A stretch of DNA of 64,000 bases from Adlercreutzia hattorii (GTDB lineage Bacteria; Actinomycetota; Coriobacteriia; Coriobacteriales; Eggerthellaceae). The position numbers and the translations under genes were made by a program. The notes under the pieces are model-generated. The model searched no databases, had not been told where the DNA came from, and saw only the letters and a list, made by a program, of their open reading frames with translations. This document shows positions 16,352-24,162 of the stretch, piece by piece. Position 1 is the first letter of the stretch; each line of letters begins with the position of its first letter. The stretch is taken from the NCBI RefSeq assembly GCF_011405655.1, contig NZ_AP022829.1:791001-855000 (forward strand), read 5' to 3'.

Positions 16352-17548
16352 ATGAAAGATTGCGCCCAGCCGCTGCAGCACATCGAGCACGGTATTCCGC
16401 CGGTGTTTGACGAGCGCTCGGAGGTGCTCGTGCTGGGCACGATGCCCTCGCCGAAATCGCGCGAGGCGGCGTTTTTCTACGGGCATCCGCAGAACCGGTT
16501 CTGGCGCGTGCTCGCTGCGCTGTTCGACGAGCCGGTGCCCGAGGACAACGCCGAGCGCGCCGATCTGCTGCTGCGCCATCACATCGCGCTGTGGGACGTG
16601 CTGGAAAGCTGCGACATCCGGGGCGCCTCGGACGCCTCCATCGCCAACCCCCACCCCAACGATCTGTCGCGCGTTTTGGAAAAGGCGCCGGTGCGCCGGG
16701 TGTTCTGCACGGGTGCGGCGGCGGGGCGCTACTACGCGAAGCTATGCGAGGCTGCCAGTGGCTTGGCCGCCGAGGTGCTGCCCTCGCCGAGCCCGGCCAA
16801 CGCGGCCTGGTCTCTGCCGCGGCTTGTGGAAGCCTATCGTCCCGTAGCCGATGCGACGACCCCCTTTAAGCCTCCCGTGCTTGAGGTGTCCCAGGTGGTG
16901 GCGCTCGAGCGGGCCATCGCGGAGGCGGGCACGCCGCTCGACGCGCTCATGCGCCGCGCCGGCCGCTTCCTCGCCTTCGAGGCGTGTAAGGCGCTGGAAG
17001 GGATGGAAGGCGCGAAGGAAATAGTCATCCTCTGCGGCAGCGGCAACAACGGCGGCGACGGCTGGGTGGCCGGGGAGTACCTGGACCGCTGGGGCATTCC
17101 CGTCTGTCTCGTGACAGCGGTGGAGCCCGCGGCGCTTACGGCCGAGCCGGCTCGCGCGGCCGCCCTGCGGGCGACGGCGTCCCTGAGCGCGCACAGCCAG
17201 GTGGTTCTCGCGCCGACGGACGCGGAGGTGTCGGCCCTGCTTAACGGCGCCTCGCTCGCCATCGATGCCCTTTTGGGCACTGGGTTCGCCCACGAGACGG
17301 TGAAGGCGCCCTTCGACGGCTGGATCCGCGCTCTCAACGCTGCCCGCGACCGAGGCACGTTCGTGGTGGCCGCCGACGTGCCGAGCGGGCTTTCGGCCCA
17401 GATGGGCCGCGCGGCGAAAGATGTCGTGCGCGCCGACCTCACCGCCACGATGATCGTGCCGAAGCCGGGTCTTACCGCCGGAGATGGCCCTGCGCACTGC
17501 GGCCGCGTCGTGGTCGCGCCGATCGCCTACATCGAGCCGCTCGTCTAG
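16352..17548 (+). CDS. Fusion: DNA-deoxyinosine glycosylase + NAD(P)HX epimerase domain (YjeF_N)
   Basis: A 398-residue two-domain protein. Residues 1-165 match the hypoxanthine-DNA glycosylase branch of the uracil-DNA glycosylase superfamily (GTMPSP 29-34, YGHPQNRFW 43-51, LPSPSPANA 143-151), which removes deaminated adenine. Residues about 175-398 form a YjeF_N/NnrE domain (CGSGNNGGDGWVAGEYL from 228, AIDALLGTGF, VVAADVPSGLSAQ), which epimerises damaged NAD(P)H hydrates. The ADP-dependent dehydratase half (NnrD) is missing. The start at 16352 is backed by GGGAGG; sequence upstream overlaps the previous gene. Both domains look intact. The common theme is repair of damaged nucleotides, one in DNA and one in cofactors. 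Confidence 0.85.
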   Translation: MKDCAQPLQHIEHGIPPVFDERSEVLVLGTMPSPKSREAAFFYGHPQNRFWRVLAALFDEPVPEDNAERADLLLRHHIALWDVLESCDIRGASDASIANPHPNDLSRVLEKAPVRRVFCTGAAAGRYYAKLCEAASGLAAEVLPSPSPANAAWSLPRLVEAYRPVADATTPFKPPVLEVSQVVALERAIAEAGTPLDALMRRAGRFLAFEACKALEGMEGAKEIVILCGSGNNGGDGWVAGEYLDRWGIPVCLVTAVEPAALTAEPARAAALRATASLSAHSQVVLAPTDAEVSALLNGASLAIDALLGTGFAHETVKAPFDGWIRALNAARDRGTFVVAADVPSGLSAQMGRAAKDVVRADLTATMIVPKPGLTAGDGPAHCGRVVVAPIAYIEPLV

Positions 17549-17807
17549 AACTTGCCAGAATTGGCCATCGCAGAATACGCGGGGATCGGGCCGAACTGCT
17601 GCCCCGCATCGCATTTCGACTGACGCGGATGCGTGTGGCCCCTATAAGGTTTCCGCAAGTTGAAATTTTGCTGTCGAGACCATGTGCCTTATGGAAGTGG
17701 GCGGGCGCGGGTGCTATGGTGCCCAGGAAAAACTAGTGGCCGCGCGGTGCCCGCGCCGAAAAGAGACGAGCGCGTCGCAGCGGCATTCAGCCAAAGGAAA
17801 ACTCGCC

Positions 17808-18263
17808 ATGTTCAAAGTTCGCTCGAAGTACCTGCTGCTCATCGCGGCGGCCGTGTGGCTCATCGCTGGAAGCCAAGTCGCCCGCATGGGCATCGAGGCC
17901 ATCGCGGCCGGCAACGGCAACCCGTGGCTTCTGCTCATCGGCATCCCCGCCACCTTCGTCGTCTTCCACATGATGTTCTCCAAGCTGGTGGGCAAGCATG
18001 CCGCCCGCATCCGCAGCTACGGCGAGGAGAAGATGCACGTGCTGAAGTTCTTCGATGTGCGCGGCTACCTCATTATGGCCGTCATGATGGGCGGCGGCAT
18101 CGCCCTGCGCTCCTTCCATCTGGTGCCGGGTTGGTTCATCGCCTTCTTCTACACCGGTCTCGGCATCGCGCTCGCGCTTGCCGGCGTGGGCTTCCTCGTG
18201 CACTACTTTCATCGCGACGGGTATATCACCTGCCCCGTGACCGGGAAGGTGCGAGAGGGATAG
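17808..18263 (+). CDS. Small four-helix membrane protein, unknown function
   Basis: A 151-residue protein with four hydrophobic helices (about 8-28, 38-56, 84-103, 109-132). A basic/charged cytosolic loop (GKHAARIRSYGEEKMHVLKFFDVRG) lies between the two pairs, and a short hydrophilic tail (HRDGYITCPVTGKVREG) follows. I do not recognise a family beyond generic conserved membrane proteins of Actinobacteria. AAAGGAAA lies upstream of ATG 17808; in-frame sequence back to 17682 is not supported by composition. The preceding 260 bases contain no gene. It is convergent with the PAP2 phosphatase. Confidence 0.7.
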   Translation: MFKVRSKYLLLIAAAVWLIAGSQVARMGIEAIAAGNGNPWLLLIGIPATFVVFHMMFSKLVGKHAARIRSYGEEKMHVLKFFDVRGYLIMAVMMGGGIALRSFHLVPGWFIAFFYTGLGIALALAGVGFLVHYFHRDGYITCPVTGKVREG

Positions 18264-18314
18264 GGGCTTCGGTCTCAAGGTGATTCCTCGCGTGCCCGTT
18301 TCGCGCGTCGGCGC

Positions 18315-18863
18315 CTAAGTGTGCGATTGCGATCGCCGTTCCTGAAGTTTGCGGCTTGCCGCTTCGACGATTTTGGCGGCGGCGAATCCCGCGAGCAGCC
18401 CGACGACGGTCCCCGCCAGCACATCGGTGGGGTAGTGCACGTAGCAGTACAGCCGCGTGAGCGCCATGAGCACCGCGCCGATGCCGACGACGATGACAAG
18501 AGGTTTGGGCCCCTTCGAGAAAAGCAGCGCCCCGAACGCGGCGAAGGCGGCGGTAGCGTGCCCGGAGGGAAACGACGAGCCGTGGGGCCGATCGACGATC
18601 ATGGGCACGAGCGGGTTCACGTCGCACGGTCGCGGGCGCATGATCAGGGGCTTTAGAATGCCGCTCGTGACAATGGCGCCGATGAGAACGGCGACGAGGA
18701 CGGCCGCGCCCAGCTTGCGCGTCTTTGGAATGATGGCGAGCACGATGCCGAGCAGGATCCAAATCTGGCCGACGTCGCTCGTGCTCGTATAGGCGGCAAC
18801 AAGGGCGTCGAGCCAGGGTGTGTGGATGGGCTGGATGGCATCCAGGATGGCAAGTTCGTTCAC
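18315..18863 (-). CDS. PAP2-family membrane phosphatase
   Basis: This 182-residue protein has about five membrane helices and carries the three PAP2 motifs: Lys71...Arg78-Pro79 (KPLIMRPRP), SFPSGH 98-102, and TRLYCYVHYPTD with Arg137, His143 and Asp147 (Ser of the usual SR replaced by Thr). Members dephosphorylate undecaprenyl pyrophosphate, phosphatidic acid or phosphatidylglycerol phosphate outside the membrane. Short size and topology fit a BcrC-like undecaprenyl-pyrophosphatase, although lipid phosphatase is equally possible. The GTG start at 18863 is the best available; no good ribosome site is visible, so the start is uncertain. Confidence 0.85.
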   Translation of the reverse strand: MNELAILDAIQPIHTPWLDALVAAYTSTSDVGQIWILLGIVLAIIPKTRKLGAAVLVAVLIGAIVTSGILKPLIMRPRPCDVNPLVPMIVDRPHGSSFPSGHATAAFAAFGALLFSKGPKPLVIVVGIGAVLMALTRLYCYVHYPTDVLAGTVVGLLAGFAAAKIVEAASRKLQERRSQSHT

Positions 18864-19117
18864 GGCAGGGGAGGCGAGTGTCTTAAAGGGAAGGCTTCGG
18901 GGAAAGGCTCGCCCCGCGCTCCTTTCAGGCACAAGGCTACAGGAAGCGGCGCCGGCGGGCAACCCGTCGCGCTCTCAAAAACGCAATGCCGATCGTCCCG
19001 AAGCGCTCCATCGGCTGCGATATCCATGGTTTTCCAGGTAATCCGCGCGCTTGCTTGCCCATGCGCGAACGCGGCGATGCGCATTCGGCAATCCGCATAG
19101 CCGATTCCCTTTCTGCA
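18864..19117. other. Non-coding spacer
   Basis: Between the PAP2 start and the hypB promoter no gene is supported: the open frames on both strands overlap one another, lack ribosome sites and have no recognisable motif. One short dyad (ATGCG...CGCAT near 19077-19098) is visible. Confidence 0.4.
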
Positions 19118-19147
19118 TTGCCCAAAGGGCGCTGCGCCCGTTACTAT
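19118..19147 (+). promoter_or_regulatory. hypB promoter with a palindrome in the spacer
   Basis: -35 TTGCCC (19118-19123), a 17-18 bp spacer and -10 TTACTA/TACTAT (19141-19147). The spacer holds the dyad GGGCGCTGCGCCC (19127-19139), placed where a repressor or MerR-type activator would bind. Confidence 0.45.
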
Positions 19148-19209
19148 GGAACTGAACAGTATTTGGAAGGCGCCGGGCGGCAGGGCTCGGCGCCGGCGAA
19201 GGAGGCATC

Positions 19210-19890
19210 ATGGATCAGACGCGCGTCATCGAAGTGAAGAAGAACATCCTGGCGGCCAACGACGAGGCGGCCGACGCCTTCCGCGCGGCGCGCGCCCAGG
19301 AGGGCACGTTCTTCGTGGACGTCATGGCGAGCCCGGGCGCCGGCAAGACGACGCTTTTGCTCGCGCTCATCCGCGAGCTGCGTGCCCGGGGCGTCGAGGC
19401 CCTCGGCGTCATCGAGGCCGACCTGGAATCCGACGTGGATGCCCTCAAGATCAAGGAGGCCGGCGTCGCCTCCGTGGAGCTGAACACCCGCGGGGTGTGC
19501 CATGTGGAGATGGGCATGGTCACCATGGCCTTCGAGGCCTTCGACGGCGATCGCTTCGACTACCTGTTCCTTGAGAACATCGGCAACCTCGTGTGCCCGG
19601 CCGACTTCGACACCGGCGCCCACACCCGCGTCATGCTGCTGTCGGTGCCCGAGGGCTGGGACAAGGTCATGAAGTACCCGCCCATGTTCGCCGCCGTGGA
19701 CGCGCTCATCGTCACGAAATGCGATTACCTGCCCTTGAACGAGGACTTCGACATGGATCGCCTGAAAGAGCAGGCGCGCCTCCTGAACCCCGCGCTCGAC
19801 ATCTTCGTCACGAGCGCCCGCACCGGCGAGGGCATGGCCGAGCTCGCCGACTGGATGCAAGCCCAGCGCGCCGAGAAGGTGCAGGGTTAA
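19210..19890 (+). CDS. hypB: Hydrogenase nickel-insertion GTPase HypB
   Basis: This 226-residue SIMIBI GTPase has a P-loop SPGAGKTT (41-48). Both parts of the GTPase-domain metal site are present: CHVE (about 100) and ENIGNLVCPADF (about 130), matching the Cys-His and Cys ligands of HypB. VTKCDYL stands for the NKxD specificity motif. The N-terminal CxxCGC and His-rich stretches of some HypB proteins are absent. HypB delivers Ni to [NiFe]-hydrogenase with HypA, and in some species also to urease. No other hyp or hydrogenase gene is in the window, so this copy is isolated. A good promoter lies upstream, and it is convergent with the next gene. Confidence 0.9.
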   Translation: MDQTRVIEVKKNILAANDEAADAFRAARAQEGTFFVDVMASPGAGKTTLLLALIRELRARGVEALGVIEADLESDVDALKIKEAGVASVELNTRGVCHVEMGMVTMAFEAFDGDRFDYLFLENIGNLVCPADFDTGAHTRVMLLSVPEGWDKVMKYPPMFAAVDALIVTKCDYLPLNEDFDMDRLKEQARLLNPALDIFVTSARTGEGMAELADWMQAQRAEKVQG

Positions 19891-19921
19891 GGCAGCTTGA
19901 TGGAGTTCTTGCAGATGCGCC

Positions 19922-20239
19922 CTACACCCCGAGCGGGGCGTCGTCATCGTAGGGGAGGCGGGCCACCAGCTCGCAGTACTCTTGGATCTGCTGGCGCGTC
20001 TCGTGATCGAACAGGGCGATGTGCTCGTGGGCCTCTTCGGCGAACTGCTTCACTGGCCAGCGACGGGCTTCCTTGTCGCGGCCCTCTTTCTTCTCGATGA
20101 CGTCGGCCCATTCCTCGGCCGCGGCCATGGCGTGGCGCAACTTCTCGGGGATGTCCTTCGTCTCGCCGGTCTTTTCCATGGCCGGAATGATGACGCTCTG
20201 CTTCGCGATGATCTTCTCGAGCAACTCTTTATCTTCCAT
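19922..20239 (-). CDS. Protein of unknown function, 105 aa, mostly helical
   Basis: A small acidic, soluble, predicted all-helical protein (DKELLEKIIAKQSVIIPAMEKTGETKDIPEKLRHAMAAAEEWADVIEKKEG...). No family is recognised. AAGGAGG lies 6 bases before ATG 20239, which makes this a well-supported gene despite its size. It is convergent with hypB, 31 bases apart, and upstream of the MGMT-like gene on the same strand with a gap of about 200 bases. Confidence 0.65.
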   Translation of the reverse strand: MEDKELLEKIIAKQSVIIPAMEKTGETKDIPEKLRHAMAAAEEWADVIEKKEGRDKEARRWPVKQFAEEAHEHIALFDHETRQQIQEYCELVARLPYDDDAPLGV

Positions 20240-20447
20240 GATGACGCCTCCTTGATGCGTTGGGATGTGCGACAGGATGCCGTCGGTTCTTTCGGGAAGG
20301 CGAAGGAGTCGGCGGTTCCGAAGACCCATGGTAATCCGCGCCGGGCACGGTGGCACCTTTTGTCAGGAAACGGTCATCGAGCCAGGGGAGACCCGTTGCC
20401 AAATGGCGAATGTGCGCACCGGCGCCCGCCTCGGAACGAATGGGAAC

Positions 20448-20918
20448 CTAGGCGTGGCGTTCCTTTTTGCAGTCGGGGCGCGGCGCGGCGCAGGTCTCGC
20501 AATGGTGCAGCGGGTGCTCGGCCAGTTCGGCTTCCCAGTCGAAGTCCGGGGGCGGCGCGGTGGGCATGTCGTTCTCGCCGGGTGCGGCGCTTTCCGGACG
20601 GCCGTCCCACTGGAACTCTTCCATGAGCACGCGGCCCTCTTCGTCGAAGGCGATCCCCTCGGCGGCGAGCATGCCTCGCTGCTCGTCGGGGCCTCCGAAC
20701 GCGAAACCGGTGGCCATGCGTCCGTCCTTGAATACGACCCGATGGCAGGGGATGCAGCCCGGATCGGTGCCGGGCTCTGGGTTGGCGTGCAGGGCATAAC
20801 CGACGTAGCGCGCCGTGCGCGGGGCGCCGATGAGCCGTGCCACCTGTCCGTAGGTGGCCACCTTTCCGCGCGGTATGCGCCGCACGACGGCGAACACCCG
20901 GTTGGCGTAGTCTCCCAT
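20448..20918 (-). CDS. MGMT/Ogt-type alkyltransferase domain with a Cys-rich tail
   Basis: A 156-residue protein with the MGMT catalytic domain only: VFAVVRRIPRGKVATYGQVARLIG (8-31), the arginine-finger helix PRTARYVGYAL (Arg37), and the active-site motif IPCHRV with Cys58 retained. Small stand-alone domains are often alkyltransferase-like (ATL) proteins in which this Cys is replaced, so the Cys suggests a real O6-alkylguanine transferase, or a damage-signalling protein with residual activity. The extension at 115-156 ends HHCETCAAPRPDCKK, a possible metal or redox site that is not part of the family core. AAGGAG precedes ATG 20918. Confidence 0.85.
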   Translation of the reverse strand: MGDYANRVFAVVRRIPRGKVATYGQVARLIGAPRTARYVGYALHANPEPGTDPGCIPCHRVVFKDGRMATGFAFGGPDEQRGMLAAEGIAFDEEGRVLMEEFQWDGRPESAAPGENDMPTAPPPDFDWEAELAEHPLHHCETCAAPRPDCKKERHA

Positions 20919-21111
20919 GAGGTCTCCTTCGGTGCGCTCTTCGCTGATTGGGGCCACCATAGCAGACAAGCGGGCGATGTGAAAGCCCTTCTTCTCAGTT
21001 GCCCAACGTATGGGAGATGAGTATTGCTGATGCTGCCGCTTACGTATAAGATGACCGCGCTGGCTGCAAGGGACGCGATGGGCGTCGAAGAATGCGATCA
21101 AAGGAGCGGGA

Positions 21112-21567
21112 ATGAAGCTTAAGGCGAAGATCATCGGGGCGGCAGCATGCGCCTTCGCGCTGTGCGTGGCGCTGGCAGGATGTGCCGGTGCGCCGGCGGG
21201 CAACGATGCCGCGAACTTCCAGGGGGATTGGATTTTGACGAGTGGCACCGTCGATGGCCAGGAGGCCACCGAGGAGACGCTGGCCCAGGCCCAGGAGATG
21301 GGACTTTCCGTTTACCTGCAATTGAACGAGGGCGGTTCTGCCGTGCTCAGCGTGCTGGGCACCAACATGGACGGCTCCTGGACCGCCAAGGACGCCACCA
21401 CGGTGGAACTCACCTTCGACGGCAGCTCGGCTGAGGCGACGCTCGAAGGCGAGGAGCTCGTGATGCAGCAGGACGGCGACGTCATGCGCTTCAAGCGCGG
21501 CGAGATTCCGCCTGCGGCCAGCGAGGTTCAGCGCGACGAGAACCAGGCAGCCGAGCCAGAGGCTTAG
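21112..21567 (+). CDS. Small secreted lipoprotein, lipocalin-like
   Basis: A 151-residue precursor: a lysine-rich start, a hydrophobic core and a lipobox LAGC at about 21-24, followed by a beta-rich domain (FQGDWILTSGTVDG...VYLQLNEGGSAVLSVLG...GSWTAKDATTVELTFDGSSAEATLEGEELVMQQDGDVMRFKR). The GxW start and alternating strands resemble the small lipocalin-like lipoproteins common in Eggerthellaceae; ligand unknown. AAAGGAGCGGGA precedes the ATG. A strong terminator at 21605 makes it monocistronic. Confidence 0.8.
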   Translation: MKLKAKIIGAAACAFALCVALAGCAGAPAGNDAANFQGDWILTSGTVDGQEATEETLAQAQEMGLSVYLQLNEGGSAVLSVLGTNMDGSWTAKDATTVELTFDGSSAEATLEGEELVMQQDGDVMRFKRGEIPPAASEVQRDENQAAEPEA

Positions 21568-21604
21568 ACAACCTGCTGAAACGTCTGTCAATAACGACCA
21601 TCGT

Positions 21605-21636
21605 AAGGTCCTTCGCCAGTTGCGGAGGGCCTTTTT
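21605..21636 (+). terminator. Rho-independent terminator of the lipoprotein gene
   Basis: AAGGTCCTTCGC (21605-21616) pairs, with two G-T wobbles, to GCGGAGGGCCTT (21622-21633), followed immediately by a T run. Confidence 0.85.
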
Positions 21637-21786
21637 GTGCACGTGACCAAAGAAAGGGAATTTTGCGAAACCATCTTTATACGGGTAAGATTTCCTATAA
21701 AATGACCTTTTGGCTCAGAAAGTGGTACACTGTAATAGTGCAACGTATGGGATTTTTTCAACAAACCTGTCAAGGGGAGTTTTGCC

Positions 21787-24101
21787 GTGGATGAACTGTT
21801 GAGAGCCTGGGAGACGACATTTGGCTGCAGCACGCTGCCTTTCGGTGTCGCCGAAGTGCTGCTTGACGATCGGGGGCGTCCCTATGATTTCGCCTATCGC
21901 TATATCAACGCCGCGGCGGCCTCTCTGACCGGGCATGTGGCGGAGGACCTGCTCGGCGAGGAGGCCTACGCCCTGTGGGGCGGCGATCCCATCTGGCTCG
22001 ACCACTTCTACGAGGCGGCCTACGAGGGCCGCGCCTCGGAGTTCGAGGCGCCTTCCGAGATGCTCCAGCAGTTCTTCCGCGCCGAGGTGTTCCCCATTTC
22101 CGAGGGGCTGTGCGGATTCACCATCCACGACGTGACGGACTGGATTCTGCCCGCCCAGCGCTCCATGGAGAAGGCGGCCGCCGGCCTGTTCTTCTACGAT
22201 ATGCGCTACCGTCAGATGCTTCTGACGGAGCAGGCCCGCGAGCAAAGCGGCGTGGACAGCAACTATATCAGCCTGACCGAGTTCATCGACCTCACCTTCG
22301 GCAGCACCTTAAGCGAAGAGGTGCGTCAGAAGATGAAGGCCTTCCTCGAGCGACGCGAGGCCTTCTACCAGGAGGGACGCCTTCCCAACGGACGGTGGCT
22401 GCGCATGAGCCTCGATCACACCGACCGCTCCGAGCGATTCGCCTTCGGCTTTCTGGAGGATTTCACACGCACGAAGCTGGCCGAGGAGCGCAGCGAGCAG
22501 TACATCGACATCATCGACAGCCTGGGAGCGGAGAACTTCGCGCTGTACCTGGTCGATTTGGAAACTCAGGAACTCGAGGTGTACCGGCGCGGCGAGGAGA
22601 TGACGGCGGAATTCGCCCTGGCCAGCGCGGAAGAGGGCGACTATCCCGCCGCCATGGAGCGCTACATCGACACCTTCGTGGTGGCCGAGGACCGTGCCCG
22701 GGTGCGAGCGGAAATCGGCGGCGAGGCCTTGTGGCGCCGCCTGGAAGCGGGGGAGACCGACTTCTCCGTGGGCTATCGGCGCCTGTTCGGCGACGAGGAG
22801 CAGTACGTGGAGCTGCGCATCATCCGCCTGCCCCAGCGCGATTCGAAGGTCATTTTAGCGGCCCGCAACGTCACCGGCGAGATGCGCGAGCAGCTGCGCC
22901 AGAAGGTGGCGCTGCAGAACGCGCTCGATTTGGCCGAGCATGCGAGCCAGGCGAAATCGACCTTCCTCACCAACATGTCCCACGACTTCCGCACGCCCAT
23001 GAACTCCATCTCGGGCTTCGCGTCCATCGCGCTGGACCACCTGAACGACACCGATCGTGTGCGCGATTGCCTGCGCAAGATCATGCTGTCCAGCGATCAC
23101 TTGCTGAGCCTGGTGAACGACATTTTGGATGTGAGCCGCATCGAGAGCGGCAAGATGTCCTTCAACGAGGACATCGTCAGCCTGCCGGATGCCGTGATCG
23201 AGGTGCAGGGCATGTTCGGCGAGAAGGCGGCGGCCAGCGGCGTCGATCTGACGATCGATGTGGACAACGTGGCCCATCCCCAAGTGGTCACCGATCCCTT
23301 GCGCCTGAACCAGATCCTCGTGAACACCGTGGGCAACGCGGTGAAGTTCACGCCCTCCGGGGGCTTGTCACCGTGGCGCTCACTGAGCTTTCCGACGCGC
23401 CCCGCGGCTTCGGCGCTTATCGCTTGACCGTGAGCGACACCGGCTGCGGCATGACGCCGGAGTTCCTCGATCGCATCTTTCTGCCCTTCGAGCGCGATGG
23501 CCTCGGGTACGCCAACAAGACCGAGGGCACGGGGCTGGGCATGACCATCACCAAGAGCCTCGTCGACCTTATGGGCGGCGAGATAGCGGTGGAAAGCGTC
23601 GTGGGCCGCGGCTCGACGTTCGCCATCACGCTGCCGCTGCGCGTGGCCGACGCCGACGAGCTGGCCGAGGCCCGCGAGAAAGCGGCGGCGGCCGAGCGGT
23701 GCCAGCGCGATTTTACCGGCTGCAAGGTGCTCGTGGTGGACGACGACGATCTGTCCCGCGAGATTCTGGTGGAGATTCTGAAGGACTACGGCTTTAAGCC
23801 CGAAGAGGCGCGCGACGGCGATGCGGCCGTGCGCAAGGTGGCCTCCGTGGAGCCGTTCTACTACGATGCCGTGCTCATGGACATGCGCATGCCCCGCATG
23901 GACGGCGACGAGGCCACGCGTGAGATTCGCGCCCTGGATCGGCCAGACGCCGCCACGCTGCCCATCATCGCCGAGACGGCCGACGCCTTCGAGGAGGGCC
24001 AGCGCCGCGCCCGCGACGCCGGCATGACGGCGCTGACTACCAAGCCGCTGAACATCCACGAGTTGGTAGCGCTTCTGGCCGAGTACATTCCAGAGAAATA
24101 G
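21787..24101 (+). pseudogene. Hybrid sensor histidine kinase, interrupted by a -1 frameshift in a G run
   Basis: Frame 1 (GTG 21787 with AAGGGGAG upstream) encodes two PAS-like sensor regions, a HisKA domain (His399 in NMSHDFRTPMN) and the N-box (LNQILVNTVGNAVKFTPSGG). It then leaves the correct frame at GGGGG, 23359-23363. The next frame immediately continues the ATPase (LVTVALTEL, DTGCGM, GTGLGM) and a receiver domain (VVVDDDD, phospho-acceptor Asp at 23880-23882, KPLN). One extra G would restore a 771-residue hybrid kinase. The cause may be real mutation, slip-strand phase variation or a homopolymer sequencing error. As read, the product stops at 23427 without an ATP lid or receiver. There is no signal peptide or membrane segment, so it would be a cytosolic sensor. 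Confidence 0.85.
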
Positions 24102-24102
24102 A

Positions 24103-24132
24103 AACGCGCGGGCCACGAGCGGCCCGCGCGTT
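24103..24132. terminator. Bidirectional terminator
   Basis: A 12-bp perfect stem (AACGCGCGGGCC at 24103-24114, complement at 24121-24132) with a 6-base loop, between the convergent kinase and RidA genes. Confidence 0.8.
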
Positions 24133-24162
24133 CTTGCATCGACGGTTCGAAGAGGTGCGCTC

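Noticed and set aside
24133-24162. GGTTCGAA reminiscent of a tRNA T-loop
   Set aside because: No acceptor or anticodon stem can be formed around it; it is part of the gap between terminator and the RidA gene.
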